Below are positions 39,291 through 48,459 of a DNA stretch of 64,000 bases, piece after piece; position 1 is the first letter of the stretch, and each line of letters begins with the position of its first letter. This DNA is from Thermus thermophilus (GTDB lineage: Bacteria > Deinococcota > Deinococci > Deinococcales > Thermaceae): NCBI RefSeq assembly GCF_019974155.1, contig NZ_AP025158.1:1550001-1614000 (forward strand), given 5' to 3'. A program made the translations under genes and the position numbers. Under the pieces are notes generated by a model, which saw only the letters and a list, made by a program, of their open reading frames with translations, searched no databases and was not told the origin of the DNA.

Positions 39291-40340
39291 CTATTTTAGC
39301 GGCACAAAGGGGAGGGGGCTAAGGGCGGCGGGGACCGCCCGGCCCCGGACCTCCACCGCAAAAGGCCCTTCCGCCCCCTCCTCCACGTAGGCGAGGGCGA
39401 TGCCCTTCTGCAGCAGGGGCGAATACCCCCCGCTCGTCACCCGGCCCACGGGGCGGCCCCCGGAGAGCACCCGGTAGCCCTCCCGGGGGATGCCCGTCTC
39501 CAGCACCAGCCCGACGAGCCTTTCCCGGCAGGCCTGGGCCCGCATGGCCTCCTTGCCCAAAAAGTCCTTGTCCAGCTTCACCACCCAGGCCCAGGGGGTG
39601 CAGAGGGGGTTGGTCTCCTCGGTGAGCTCGTGGCCGTAGAGGGGGAAGCCCGCCTCGAGCCTCAAGGAGTCCCGGGCCCCAAGGCCCGCGGGCCTGGCCC
39701 CGGCCTCCACCAGGGCCAGAAAGACGGGCTCGGCGTCCTCCGGGGCGAGGAAGAGCTCAAACCCGTCCTCCCCCGTGTACCCCGTGCGGGCGAGGCGGGC
39801 GGGCCGGCCCGCCACCCGGGCGGGGAAGACGTCGTTCTTCCGCTTCTGGGAAAGGTCCAGATCGGTAAGCCCCTGGAGGAGGGAGGCCGCCTTAGGGCCC
39901 TGGAGGGCGAGGAGGGCGGTCCTCTCGGAGGCGTCCTCAAGCTCCACCCTGAACCCCTTGGCCAAGGCCTGGAGGTGGGCGAGGTCCTTGGCGATGTTGG
40001 CGGCGTTCACCACCATGAGGTACTCCTCCTCCCCCAAGCGGTAGAGGTAGACGTCGTCCACCACCCCGCCCCGCTCGTTGGGGAGCATGGAGTACTGGGC
40101 CCTTCCCACCTTGAGCTTGCCCGCGTCGTTTGCCGTGGCCCACTGGAGGAAGGCCAAAGCCTCCTCGCCCCGGACCAGAAACTCCCCCATGTGGCTCACG
40201 TCAAAAACCCCGGCCGCCCGGCGCACGGCCAGGTGCTCCTCAAGGATGGAGGTGTACTGGAGGGGAAGGAGGTACCCGGCGAAGTCCACCATCCGGGCGC
40301 CCAGGCGAAGGTGGGCCTCGTAAAGCGGGGTCTTCTTCAT
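39291..40340 (-). CDS. gcvT: Aminomethyltransferase (glycine cleavage T protein)
   Basis: A 349-residue folate-binding enzyme with DVSHMGEFLVRG near the N-terminus and RTGYTGEDGFEL in the middle, family-typical. It releases ammonia and transfers the methylene group to tetrahydrofolate. ATG 40340 lies 12 nt after the herA stop, so the gcv genes may be read from the repair genes upstream. Confidence 0.96.
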   Translation of the reverse strand: MKKTPLYEAHLRLGARMVDFAGYLLPLQYTSILEEHLAVRRAAGVFDVSHMGEFLVRGEEALAFLQWATANDAGKLKVGRAQYSMLPNERGGVVDDVYLYRLGEEEYLMVVNAANIAKDLAHLQALAKGFRVELEDASERTALLALQGPKAASLLQGLTDLDLSQKRKNDVFPARVAGRPARLARTGYTGEDGFELFLAPEDAEPVFLALVEAGARPAGLGARDSLRLEAGFPLYGHELTEETNPLCTPWAWVVKLDKDFLGKEAMRAQACRERLVGLVLETGIPREGYRVLSGGRPVGRVTSGGYSPLLQKGIALAYVEEGAEGPFAVEVRGRAVPAALSPLPFVPLK

Positions 40341-40352
40341 GGCCAGGCCATC

Positions 40353-42083
40353 CTACCCGAAGAACTCCCGGCGCAGGGCCTCGGCGGAGTTGTCCTCCAG
40401 GACCTCCTCCCTCTTGGTGGCCCAGGCGGGGAAGGGGAAGTGGACCAAAAGGGGCACGGGGATCTCGGGCTGGTGGAGGATCACCGCCCCCTGGGGGAGG
40501 ATCAGGGCCCGCTGGCGGAAGGAGGCGGGAAGGTAGCGGTACTCGGGGCGCTCCGCCTCGGCGGCGTCCAGCCGGCCCACCACCCGGATGGCGGCGTTCC
40601 CCACCACGCGGCGTTCCACCTCGCTCGCCGTCTGCTGGGCCCCGATGAGGATCACCCCGAGGGAGCGCCCCCTCTCGGCGATGTCCAGGAGCACATCCTT
40701 GATGGGGCTTTCCTCCTCCCGGGGGGCGTACTTGTTGAGCTCGTCCAAGACGATGAAGACCCTCCCCCGGTACTGCCCCCGCTCCTTCCTTTCAAAGAGG
40801 TCCTTGAGGAGGCTTCCCACCACGAACATCTGCGCCTGGGGGGAGAGCTTGGCCAGGTCCACCACGTGCACCTGGGCCTTCCCCGAAAGGGGGTCCGGGG
40901 GGCTTCCGGGCCGGTCCCCTCGGATGAGGTGGGCCACGTTCTCCACGCTGGAGCGGAGGCGGCGGACGAAGGCCTCCAGGGTCCCCTTGGCCTGCCTTGC
41001 GGTCCAGCCCCGGTCCCCCTCCCCTTCCCCGGTCTCGGGGCCCAGGAGCTTGTACTCCAGGTAGCGCACGAGGTCGGAGAAGCTCCTGAGGCGCGCCTTT
41101 CCCAGCTGGTCAAAGCTCATCCCCTCGGAAGCCTCCCCCCCGGGCCAGTCCTCCACCAGGAGGTGGGGGCCCTTCTGCCCCTCGGCGAGGCGCTTGAGCT
41201 TCTCCGTCACGTGGGCCACCAGGAAGCCCAGGTTGGTCATGGCGGCGCGGTCGGCGAAGAGGAAAGGGAGGAGGCCCCTTTGGCAGAACTGGACCAGGTC
41301 CCAGTGGTAGGCGTCCACCCCCTCCAGGCGGGTATCCACGTCCGGGAGGTAACCCTCCTTCTTGGGCGGGGCGAGGAAGGCCACGCTCCCGAAGGGGGTT
41401 GCGGGGAGGCCAAGCCGCGCGTAGGCCTTCCGCGCCTCCTCGGTGAGGCGGGCGTTGGGCTTGTCCAGGAAGAAGAGGTCCTCCCCTTTGACGTTGAAGA
41501 GGAGGACCCTGGCCTGGTGGGCGTCCTCCAGGACCCCGCTTTCCAGAAGGCTTTTGAGGAGGAAGGTGGCGTAGCTCGTCTTGGCCGCCACCCCGCTGAT
41601 GCCGGAGATGTTGACGTGCCCGCCCTTGACGCCGTTTAAGAACTCCAGGTTGAGGTAGGCCACCTCCCCGTTCTTGAGGAGCCCGGCGGGGAGCTTGGTG
41701 CTTCCCCGTTGGTTTTTCATGGCGTCGTAGTAGAGGGCAAGCTCCAGATCCTCCTCCTGGGCCAGGTACACGGGGGAGCCCGGGTCCGGGGGGAAGAACT
41801 CCTCGGGGAGGATGCGGGTCACGCTCACGTGGGCCACGTAGGCCAGGCTCACGGGGATCTTGCCCTCCACCGCGAGGAAGGTGTCGGTGTCAAAGCTTTC
41901 CCCCTCGTGGACCTTGGCCACGTGGTCCACCATGCCGAAGAAGCGCACCCGGCCCACCTGGGGGTGGAAGCCCTCCACCACCACCAGGTCGTCCAGGCGC
42001 AAAAGCCCGTCCCCCTCCACCCCCACCCAGAACTCCAGGGGGGTGGCCTCCCGCCGGCCCAAGACCACGCCGATGCGCTTCAC
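40353..42083 (-). CDS. herA: HerA-type DNA translocase/helicase
   Basis: The 576-residue protein starts with a HAS-barrel-like domain (residues 1-90, RIGVVLGRREATPLEFWV), then a RecA-like core: Walker A GISGVAAKTS (161-170, Ala in place of the usual Gly before Lys), Walker B VFIVLDELNKYAP, and the Arg/Gln region VILIGAQQTASEVERRVVG. HerA hexamers pump DNA through NurA during end resection. It overlaps nurA by 4 bases, the conserved gene pair. Confidence 0.88.
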   Translation of the reverse strand: MKRIGVVLGRREATPLEFWVGVEGDGLLRLDDLVVVEGFHPQVGRVRFFGMVDHVAKVHEGESFDTDTFLAVEGKIPVSLAYVAHVSVTRILPEEFFPPDPGSPVYLAQEEDLELALYYDAMKNQRGSTKLPAGLLKNGEVAYLNLEFLNGVKGGHVNISGISGVAAKTSYATFLLKSLLESGVLEDAHQARVLLFNVKGEDLFFLDKPNARLTEEARKAYARLGLPATPFGSVAFLAPPKKEGYLPDVDTRLEGVDAYHWDLVQFCQRGLLPFLFADRAAMTNLGFLVAHVTEKLKRLAEGQKGPHLLVEDWPGGEASEGMSFDQLGKARLRSFSDLVRYLEYKLLGPETGEGEGDRGWTARQAKGTLEAFVRRLRSSVENVAHLIRGDRPGSPPDPLSGKAQVHVVDLAKLSPQAQMFVVGSLLKDLFERKERGQYRGRVFIVLDELNKYAPREEESPIKDVLLDIAERGRSLGVILIGAQQTASEVERRVVGNAAIRVVGRLDAAEAERPEYRYLPASFRQRALILPQGAVILHQPEIPVPLLVHFPFPAWATKREEVLEDNSAEALRREFFG

Positions 42084-42961
42084 CTCGCACCTCCCAAGTG
42101 CCTCGCCAGCATGCGGCCCACCACCTCGGGCCTGCCCATCCTGCGGGCAAGCTCCCGCTCAAGCCCCCCCACGGGCAGGAGGTTCTGGGGGGCCCGGGGG
42201 TCCTTCACCGGGTGGGAGGCCAGGGCGGGAAAAAGCCCCAAGGAGAGGTCGGCGAGCTCAAGGAAGGGGCCATGAAGGGGCGTCTCCACCCGCAAAAGCC
42301 CCGCCAAGGGGGGGCGGAGCCCCTCCGGGGGCAGGGGCAGGCGCACATACCAGCTCGCGAGTTCCAGCCCCTTCCGGCGCACGCGGAAGGCGGGGGTGCG
42401 CTCCCCCGGGGCCAGGGCCTCGAGGAGGGCCTCCCGCTCCTTGGGCAGGTAGCGGACCCAGTGGGTCTTGATGTAACCGAGGAGGGGGCCTTCCCGGAGG
42501 AGGCGCACCGGGCCGTCCACCACGAGAAGCCCTCCCTCAAGCCCCTCGGCCACCTCCTTCTCCAGGGCCTCCCGGGCGGCGCGAAGCCCCGCCCAAAGCC
42601 CCTCAAGCCCCTCGCCCAAAGTGGGGGCGGGTTCGTAGACGAGCTCCCCCGCCCCAAGGGCCTCCTCCAGCCCCACCCCCACGCGGCGGACCCTCAGGCC
42701 CAGGACCTCCACCCTTCCCCCCGTGAGGGCCACGGCCCCCGCGGCCACGCACCCCAGGAGGGCGAGGCGGGGCCCCTGGGCCACCAGGGCCTCGGCCCGC
42801 TCCCTCCCGTCCACGAAGTAGAGGGGCTCGGGCCAGGAGGCCCCGCCTCCCCGCTTGGCCTCCCAGGGCGCCTCCAGGGGGTGGAAGGGCCCGGGCTCCG
42901 GGGAGGAGGGGAACTCCTCCTGGAGCGAGGCGGGCTCGAGGCGCAAGAGGCGCCAGGCCAT
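42080..42961 (-). CDS. nurA: NurA nuclease
   Basis: A 293-residue RNase H-fold protein matching NurA: first acidic motif YFVDGRERA (Asp51), second VVDGPVRLL (Asp149), the KTHWVRYLP loop (Lys165) and the C-terminal His motif ASHPVKDPRAPQNLLPVGG. NurA is an Mn-dependent 5'-3' nuclease working inside the HerA ring. It starts 4 bases after maeA on the same strand. Confidence 0.8.
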   Translation of the reverse strand: MAWRLLRLEPASLQEEFPSSPEPGPFHPLEAPWEAKRGGGASWPEPLYFVDGRERAEALVAQGPRLALLGCVAAGAVALTGGRVEVLGLRVRRVGVGLEEALGAGELVYEPAPTLGEGLEGLWAGLRAAREALEKEVAEGLEGGLLVVDGPVRLLREGPLLGYIKTHWVRYLPKEREALLEALAPGERTPAFRVRRKGLELASWYVRLPLPPEGLRPPLAGLLRVETPLHGPFLELADLSLGLFPALASHPVKDPRAPQNLLPVGGLERELARRMGRPEVVGRMLARHLGGAR

Positions 42962-42965
42962 GCCC

Positions 42966-44696
42966 CTAGATTACCGGGGCGGGGCGGTAGGGGAGGTACC
43001 TGGGCTCCCAGAAGCGGCTTTTGACGAAGTCCAGGAGGGCCTCAAGGGCAAGCCCCTGGACCCGGGCCTCCTCCGCCACCCCCTCCTCCAGGGCCCTTTG
43101 CATCACCCGGGCGGCCACGTAGGGGGAGACCTCCCGCAGCCGGGCCACGGGGGGGTAGATCCGCTCGGGGAAGTGCTCCCGGGTGTAGTCGTGAAGGGCG
43201 TAGGCGGCTTCCAGCACCATCCCGTCCGTCACCTCCCGGGCCCGGGAGAGCACCGCCCCGAGGCCAAGCCCGGGGAAGATGAAGGCGTTGTTCCCCTGGC
43301 CCACGGGGATGACCCGCCCCTTGAAACCCACCGGGGGGAAGGGGCTTCCCGCGGCCACCAGGGCCCCCCCCTCCGTCCAGTAGACGAGGTCGTCGGGAAG
43401 GGCCTCCGTGGCCGAGGTGGGGTTGGAGAGGGGGAAGATCACGGGGCGGGGCGTGTTCTCCAACATGGCCCGCACCACGGGCTCGGTGAAGCTTCCCGCC
43501 TGGCCGGAAAGGCCGAGGAGGACCGTGGCCCGGGCGTTTTGGATGGTCTCCAGGAGGTTGGGGTACGGCCCGGAAAAGCGCCAGCCCTGAAGGCGCTCGG
43601 GCCTTTGGGCGTAGGGCCTCTTGTAGGCCTCCATGCTCCGCCCCTCCACGAGGAGGCCCTTGGAGTCCAGGACGAGGACCCGGGCCTTGGCCTCCTCCTC
43701 GGAAAGGCCCTCCCGCTTCATCCCCTCCACCAGGGCCCAGGCCACCCCGATCCCCCCGGCCCCCGCCCCGTAGACCACCACCACCTGCTCCGAAAGCCTC
43801 TCCCCCTTGAGGCGGCAGGCGGAGAGCACCCCGGCCAAGGCCACGGCCCCCGTGCCCTGGATGTCGTCGTTGAAGGAGGGGACCACCTTGCGGTAGCGCT
43901 CCAGCACCTGGAAGGCCGTCTCCTTGGCGAAGTCCTCCCACTGGATGAGGGCCTTGGGGTAGCGCCGCCTCACCGCCTCCACGAAGCGGTCCAGGAAGCG
44001 GAAGTACTCCTCCCCCCGCAGGCGCCGGTGCCGCACCCCGAGGTAGAGGGGGTCCTTGAGGAGGTCCTCCCGGTCCGTGCCCACGTCCAGCTCCACGGGG
44101 AGGGTCTTGTCCGGGCCCACCCCGCCCGCGGCGGTGTAGAGGGTGAGCTTGCCGATGCTGATGGCCATCCCCCCGTAGCCCTGGTCCCCGATGCCCAAAA
44201 TGGCGGAGGAGTCCGTGGCCACGATGAGGCGCACGTCCTCCAAGGGAACGTTCTGGAGGGCCTCGTCTATGCGGTCAATGTTCCCGGTGCTCGCGGTGAA
44301 GCCCCGGGGGTAGCGGTAGATGTGGGAGAACTCCCGCACCGCCTCCCCCACCGTGGGGGTGTAGAGGATGGGGAGCATCTCCTCCAGGTGGTCCACCACA
44401 AGGGCATAGAAGAGGACCTCGTTCCGGTCCTGGAGGTTGCGCAGGTAGATGTGTTTTTCCAGGGGGGTGGTCTGGAGGCGGTAGCGGCGGTAGACCCTCT
44501 CCTTCTGCTCCTCCAGGGTGTTCACGTGGGGAGGGAGAAGCCCCTCCAGACCCAAGGCGCGGCGCTCCTCCTCGGTGAAGGCCGTGCCCTTGTTGAGGAG
44601 GGGAAGCCTGAGGAGCAAAAACCCCGTGACGTAGGGCTCCAGGTAACGCTCGCCTTTCTCGTCCCGCTTGACGTCGTAGTAGCGGCTAACCGGCAT
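42966..44696 (-). CDS. maeA: NAD-dependent malic enzyme
   Basis: The 576-residue enzyme (large MaeA type) has [13 protein letters not shown], the catalytic lysine and acidic metal ligands in [11 protein letters not shown] and [17 protein letters not shown], and the NAD loop [13 protein letters not shown]. It converts malate to pyruvate, CO2 and NADH. ATG 44696 follows GGGAGAATGGGGCC; 25 extra codons upstream are unlike the family. It heads maeA-nurA-herA-gcvTHP, with gaps of 4, -4, 12 nt and so on. Confidence 0.95.
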   Translation of the reverse strand: MPVSRYYDVKRDEKGERYLEPYVTGFLLLRLPLLNKGTAFTEEERRALGLEGLLPPHVNTLEEQKERVYRRYRLQTTPLEKHIYLRNLQDRNEVLFYALVVDHLEEMLPILYTPTVGEAVREFSHIYRYPRGFTASTGNIDRIDEALQNVPLEDVRLIVATDSSAILGIGDQGYGGMAISIGKLTLYTAAGGVGPDKTLPVELDVGTDREDLLKDPLYLGVRHRRLRGEEYFRFLDRFVEAVRRRYPKALIQWEDFAKETAFQVLERYRKVVPSFNDDIQGTGAVALAGVLSACRLKGERLSEQVVVVYGAGAGGIGVAWALVEGMKREGLSEEEAKARVLVLDSKGLLVEGRSMEAYKRPYAQRPERLQGWRFSGPYPNLLETIQNARATVLLGLSGQAGSFTEPVVRAMLENTPRPVIFPLSNPTSATEALPDDLVYWTEGGALVAAGSPFPPVGFKGRVIPVGQGNNAFIFPGLGLGAVLSRAREVTDGMVLEAAYALHDYTREHFPERIYPPVARLREVSPYVAARVMQRALEEGVAEEARVQGLALEALLDFVKSRFWEPRYLPYRPAPVI

Positions 44697-44754
44697 GGCC
44701 CCATTCTCCCACTTCCCCTCGCCCGGGGCCAGGGGATAGGCGTCCCTAAGGCAT

Positions 44755-45090
44755 CTAAACGTTGAAGCCAAACATGCGCATCATGCGCTTGCCCTCCTCC
44801 GTCATGCGGGCAGGGGTCCAAGGCGGGGTCCAGACGAACTCCACGTTCACCCCCTGCACCCCGGGCAGGCGCATGACGGCCATCTCCGCGTCCGCCTTGA
44901 CCACGTCCTGGGCGGGGCAGCCGATGGCGGTGAGGGTCATGGTGATGTCCACCACCCCGTTTTCGTGGACCTCCACGTCGTAGACCAGGCCCAGGTCCAC
45001 GATGTTCACCGGGATCTCCGGGTCGTAGACCACCTTCAGGGCCTCGAGGACCTGCTCCTTCGTGGGAAGCTCCTTCCGCGCCTCGTCCAT
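44755..45090 (-). CDS. sufT: MIP18/SufT-like Fe-S maturation protein (DUF59)
   Basis: The 111-residue protein has the DUF59 motif [17 protein letters not shown] and the reactive Cys in [16 protein letters not shown]; PaaD and SufT are in this family. It assists Fe-S cluster delivery, but the target is unknown. ATG 45090 is chosen because a TATACT -10 ends 7 nt upstream (leaderless); a 14-codon longer start is antisense to the riboswitch region. Confidence 0.85.
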   Translation of the reverse strand: MDEARKELPTKEQVLEALKVVYDPEIPVNIVDLGLVYDVEVHENGVVDITMTLTAIGCPAQDVVKADAEMAVMRLPGVQGVNVEFVWTPPWTPARMTEEGKRMMRMFGFNV

Positions 45091-45097
45091 GGCTTTG

Positions 45098-45103
45098 AGT
45101 ATA
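45098..45103 (-). promoter_or_regulatory. Leaderless -10 box TATACT before sufT
   Basis: On the minus strand TATACT, 7 nt before ATG 45090. The diverging riboswitch promoter begins 43 bases away. Confidence 0.5.
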
Positions 45104-45145
45104 GCCCCAAGCCCCGCCCCCCTTCCCCCCACGGCCTCACCCTTG

Positions 45146-45151
45146 TATACT
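45146..45151 (+). promoter_or_regulatory. Promoter -10 (TATACT) of the Mn riboswitch / TerC operon
   Basis: TATACT directly before the aptamer, so transcription would start at about 45158, within the first stem; or the -10 lies slightly off and the stem is transcribed whole. Confidence 0.45.
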
Positions 45152-45275
45152 GGCCCCGGTTGGGGAGTAGCCCCAAGGCCGGTCCCCCGTCAGGACGGGC
45201 CTAGAAGCCCCGGGGGCCGGGAGGGCGGAAGCCCTCGGGCAAGACCACCGTGCCTAGCGGTGGTCCTTTCTTTTT
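45152..45275 (+). promoter_or_regulatory. yybP-ykoY manganese riboswitch with intrinsic terminator
   Basis: P1 arms GGCCCC (45152-45157) and GGGGCC (45213-45218) enclose the conserved loop GGGGAGTAGCCC (45162-45173) and the second loop CCCCCGTCAGGACGGG (45184-45199), the signature of the Mn2+-sensing yybP-ykoY class. A GAGGGC/GCCCTC hairpin follows at about 45221-45236, then the terminator GACCACCG / CGGTGGTC (45243-45265) with CTTTCTTTTT. Mn2+ binding is expected to prevent termination and allow expression of the downstream exporter. Confidence 0.9.
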
Positions 45276-45288
45276 GGGAGGTGAGAAC

Positions 45289-45981
45289 GTGGAACTCATG
45301 GGCGCCCTTTCGGCCATCTTCACGCTTGTGGTCTTGGAGGTGATCCTCTCGGCGGACAACGCCCTCATCCTGGGGGTCATGGTGCAGAAGCTCCCCGTGC
45401 ACCTGAGGCGGAAGGCCCTCTTCTACGGCATCCTGGGGGCGTACATCCTAAGGGGCCTCGCCCTCCTCTTCGCAAGCCTTGTCATCCAGCTCTGGTGGGC
45501 CCAGGCCCTGGGGGCGGCCTACCTCCTCTACATCGCCCTGAAGCACTTCCTGAAGCCCGAGGAGGCCCACGCCCCCCCGCCCTTGGAGGTGAGCGCGGCC
45601 CAGTTCTGGAAGGTGGTGGCCCAGGTGGAGCTCATGGACCTGGCCTTCGCCGTGGACTCCGTGTTGGTGGCCGTGGCCGTCTCCGACAAGCTCTGGGTCA
45701 TCTACACCGGGGTCTTCCTGGGGATCCTCGCCCTCAGGGCGCTGGCGAGCCTCGTGGTCTCCCTCCTGGACCGCTACCCCCGGTTCAAGCACCTGGCCTA
45801 CCTGGTGGTGGGCCTCGCCGGGGTGAAGCTCGCCGTGGGCGGGTGGGACAAGCTGGCCAAGGAGGTCCTCCACCGGCCCGAGCTCGCCCTGGGGCTGGAT
45901 AAGGAGGCCTTCAGCCTCTTCATCCTGGCCGTCCTCCTCCTGGGAAGCCTCTGGGCCACCCGCAAGCCCGCCCCCGCATGA
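45289..45981 (+). CDS. TerC/YkoY family membrane protein (probable Mn exporter)
   Basis: The 230-residue protein has seven or so membrane helices with acidic motifs typical of TerC: VILSADNALILG and DLAFAVDSVLVAVAVSD. GTG 45289 follows GGGAGGTG by 5 nt, downstream of the riboswitch terminator. TerC-family members (YkoY, Alx/MeeF) export Mn2+, and the riboswitch supports that role. It overlaps the DedA gene by 4 bases. Confidence 0.92.
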   Translation: MELMGALSAIFTLVVLEVILSADNALILGVMVQKLPVHLRRKALFYGILGAYILRGLALLFASLVIQLWWAQALGAAYLLYIALKHFLKPEEAHAPPPLEVSAAQFWKVVAQVELMDLAFAVDSVLVAVAVSDKLWVIYTGVFLGILALRALASLVVSLLDRYPRFKHLAYLVVGLAGVKLAVGGWDKLAKEVLHRPELALGLDKEAFSLFILAVLLLGSLWATRKPAPA

Positions 45982-46514
45982 ACGCCCTCCTCCTCCTCGC
46001 CCCCCTCTCCCTCTTCCTGGAGACGGGCCTTCCCATCGGCCTCTTCGTGCCCGGGGGGGACACCCTCCTCCTCGCCCTGGGGGCCCTGGCCGCCGAGGGC
46101 GGCCTTGAGGCCTTTCCCCTCCTCCCCCTCCTCTTCCTGGGAAGCCTCCTCGGCCACCTCCTGGGCTACGCCCTGGGGCGCTACGGGGGGAAAACCCTGA
46201 GGCGGCGCTTCCCCGAGGATCTCTGGCGAAAGGGGGAGCGCCTCGCCCTCCGCTTTGGCCCCCTGGTCCTCCTCCTCGCCCCCTTCATCGGGGGGGTGCG
46301 TACCCTGGTGCCCTTCCTTTTCGGGGCCTGGGGCTTCCCCTTCGCCCGCTACCTCCCCCTGGTGGCCCTGGGGAGCCTCCTCTGGACCCAGGGGCTTTTC
46401 CTCTTGGGCTACCTGCTGGGGCAGCGCCTCCCCCTTTGGGCCATCCTCTTAGGGCTTCTCCTCCTCGGGGGGCTTGGGCTTCTCCTCTCCCGGCGCCCCT
46501 CCCGCACCGGGTAG
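45978..46514 (+). CDS. DedA family membrane protein
   Basis: A 178-residue membrane protein with the DedA features: re-entrant segment [17 protein letters not shown], then [13 protein letters not shown], and [22 protein letters not shown]. DedA proteins flip or recycle lipid carriers and polar lipids. Translation is coupled to the TerC gene (ATGA), so it is probably under the same Mn control. Confidence 0.9.
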   Translation: MNALLLLAPLSLFLETGLPIGLFVPGGDTLLLALGALAAEGGLEAFPLLPLLFLGSLLGHLLGYALGRYGGKTLRRRFPEDLWRKGERLALRFGPLVLLLAPFIGGVRTLVPFLFGAWGFPFARYLPLVALGSLLWTQGLFLLGYLLGQRLPLWAILLGLLLLGGLGLLLSRRPSRTG

Positions 46515-46534
46515 GGCGCCGGCCTGGGGTGGCC

Positions 46535-46837
46535 TCACACGTACTTCTCCCCCCGCACCACCCAGACGTTCTCCACGTAGGCGATGACGGCGTAGTGGGG
46601 AAAGTACTCCTCCTGAAGCCTTTGCAAAATCTTAAGGGCCACCTCTTCGCTCACGATGGTCTCCAGGCGGATGTTCTGCCCCTCCCAGTCCACGCTTCTA
46701 AGCCCCCGGGAGCCCTCGCCCCGGGCGGGGGTGATGGTGTAGCCCTTGGCCCCCAGGCGCTTGACCTCCTCCACGAGCCGCTTTTCCAGAAGGCTTTCCG
46801 CCACGATGGTCACGAGCTTCAAGGGCACCAGGTCCAT
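46535..46837 (-). CDS. sbtB: SbtB-like PII-type regulatory protein
   Basis: The 100-residue protein has the PII ferredoxin-like fold order and the SbtB segments [36 protein letters not shown] (T-loop start) and [16 protein letters not shown]. SbtB binds adenine nucleotides and closes the SbtA bicarbonate channel in cyanobacteria. The redox R-loop Cys pair at the cyanobacterial C-terminus is absent. It starts 3 nt after sbtA on the same strand, so the pair is a single transcription unit. Confidence 0.85.
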   Translation of the reverse strand: MDLVPLKLVTIVAESLLEKRLVEEVKRLGAKGYTITPARGEGSRGLRSVDWEGQNIRLETIVSEEVALKILQRLQEEYFPHYAVIAYVENVWVVRGEKYV

Positions 46838-46840
46838 GGC

Positions 46841-47797
46841 CTAACCTCCCCAAAGGACCGCCAGGGTGTGGTAAAGGGGAATCCCCAGGATCAGGTTAAA
46901 GGGAAAGGTGACCGCGAGGCTCGCCGTGAGGTACAAACTGGGGTTCGCCTCGGGAAGGGCGATCCTCACCGCGGCGGGGGCGGCGATGTAGGAGGCGCTC
47001 GCCGCCATGGCCCCAAGCACCGCCGCCCCCCCTACCCCGAGGCCCGCGAGGAGGCCCAGGTACACCCCCAAGGCCCCGTGGAAGAGGGCGAGGCCCACGC
47101 CGAAGAGGACGAGCCTGAAGCCCACCTGGCGCAGGGCGGAAAGCCTCGAGGCCGCCACCATCCCGAGGTCCAGGAGGAAGAGGGTGAGGGCGCCCTGGAA
47201 GGGCTCCACGAAGAAGGCCTCCACCTTCTTCATCCCCTCCTCGCCGGAAAGGAGGCCCACGAGAAGCCCCCCGAGGAGGAGGACCACGCTTTTGCCGGTG
47301 AGGACCTCGTGCAAGGCTTCCCCCAAGCGCCCCCCCTTCCGCTTGGCGAGGAGGAGGGCCACCACGATCCCCGGGACCTCCAGAAGCGCCACCAGGGTGG
47401 GCATGAACCCCGGGGCGGCGTCCCCCACGGCCTGGACGAAGGTGAGGGCGGCGAGGAAGGTGACGGCGGAGACGGAGCCGTAGTGGGCCGCGAGGGCGGC
47501 GGCGTCCTCCCGCCCCACCCGGAGGAACCGCCGGGCGAGGAGGTAGGCGGGGAAGGGGCGGAAAAGCCCAAGGGCCAGGGTGAAGAGGGCGGGAAGGAGC
47601 ACCGCGGCCAAGGGCGTGTGGGAAAGCTCCACCCCGCCCTTGAAGCCGATGGCGAAGAGGAGGTAGATGGAAAGGGCGGTGTAGAGGGCCTCGGGGAAGG
47701 CGAGGTCGCTCTTCAAAAGCCTGGCCGCGATCCCCAAGAAGTAGGCGAGGACCATGGGGGAGAGGAGGTTGAGGCGCAAAAGCTCCAGCGCGTCCAT
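46841..47797 (-). CDS. sbtA: SbtA-like sodium/bicarbonate symporter
   Basis: A 318-residue membrane protein (DUF897/SbtA family) with about ten helices in two inverted halves: [30 protein letters not shown] and [14 protein letters not shown] in the first; [23 protein letters not shown] in the second. SbtA takes up HCO3- with Na+. Start ATG 47797, divergent from purE. Thermus does not fix CO2 by Rubisco, so the carboxylases of anabolism are the likely users. Confidence 0.88.
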   Translation of the reverse strand: MDALELLRLNLLSPMVLAYFLGIAARLLKSDLAFPEALYTALSIYLLFAIGFKGGVELSHTPLAAVLLPALFTLALGLFRPFPAYLLARRFLRVGREDAAALAAHYGSVSAVTFLAALTFVQAVGDAAPGFMPTLVALLEVPGIVVALLLAKRKGGRLGEALHEVLTGKSVVLLLGGLLVGLLSGEEGMKKVEAFFVEPFQGALTLFLLDLGMVAASRLSALRQVGFRLVLFGVGLALFHGALGVYLGLLAGLGVGGAAVLGAMAASASYIAAPAAVRIALPEANPSLYLTASLAVTFPFNLILGIPLYHTLAVLWGG

Positions 47798-47831
47798 ACC
47801 CCCACCGCTTTACCAAAGGAGGAAGGGCTTT

Positions 47832-47837
47832 TACAAT
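47832..47837 (+). promoter_or_regulatory. Leaderless -10 box TACAAT before purE
   Basis: TACAAT ends 8 nt before ATG 47846; no ribosome-binding site. Confidence 0.5.
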
Positions 47838-47845
47838 CCGGTACG

Positions 47846-48355
47846 ATGGCGCCGTTGGTAGGCCTGATCATGGGTTCCCGCTCCGACTGGGAGACCCTGC
47901 GCCACGCGGCGGAGACCCTCGAGGCCCTGGGCATCCCCTACGAGGTGCGCGTGGTCTCCGCCCACCGCACCCCAGACCTCATGGCGGAGTACGCCAAGAC
48001 CGCCGAGGCGCGGGGGATCCAGGTGATCATCGCCGGGGCCGGGGGGGCGGCCCACCTCCCCGGCATGACCGCGGCCCACACCGCCTTGCCCGTCCTCGGG
48101 GTGCCGGTGGAAAGCCAGGCCCTAAGGGGCCTAGACTCCCTCCTCTCCATCGTCCAGATGCCCGCGGGCGTCCCCGTGGGCACCCTGGCCATCGGGCGAG
48201 CAGGGGCGGTGAACGCCGCTTTGCTTGCCGCAAGCATCCTGGGCCTCAAGCACCCCGAGATCCGGGAGCGCCTCAAAGCCTACCGCAAGGCCCAGACGGA
48301 GGCCGTCCTCGCCCACCCCGACCCCAGGGAGGAGGTGCAAACAGTTGAAAAATAA
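47846..48355 (+). CDS. purE: N5-carboxyaminoimidazole ribonucleotide mutase
   Basis: The 169-residue class I PurE has [24 protein letters not shown] (catalytic His), [11 protein letters not shown] and the C-terminal [13 protein letters not shown]. It rearranges N5-CAIR to CAIR in purine synthesis, right after the PurK reaction. Start ATG 47846; a long upstream open frame is antisense to sbtA. PurK lies 1.7 kb downstream behind a TnpB gene. Confidence 0.96.
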   Translation: MAPLVGLIMGSRSDWETLRHAAETLEALGIPYEVRVVSAHRTPDLMAEYAKTAEARGIQVIIAGAGGAAHLPGMTAAHTALPVLGVPVESQALRGLDSLLSIVQMPAGVPVGTLAIGRAGAVNAALLAASILGLKHPEIRERLKAYRKAQTEAVLAHPDPREEVQTVEK

Positions 48356-48434
48356 CGCACCCCACTTCACCCTGACACTCAAACGCTTCCGCTTCTCAGC
48401 ACCTCACTCCAGCAAGTTCCTCCAGTGCGACTGG

Positions 48435-48453
48435 TATACTCCCTCCCAGGAGG
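48435..48453 (+). promoter_or_regulatory. tnpB promoter (extended -10) and ribosome-binding site
   Basis: TGG TATACT (hexamer 48435-48440) and AGGAGG (48448-48453) before GTG 48460. This gives the transposon gene its own promoter. Confidence 0.5.
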
Positions 48454-48459
48454 CCCCAG

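Noticed and set aside
46436-47845. Long in-frame extension upstream of purE
   Set aside because: It runs antisense to sbtA and sbtB; PurE homology starts exactly at ATG 47846, and a -10 lies just before it.
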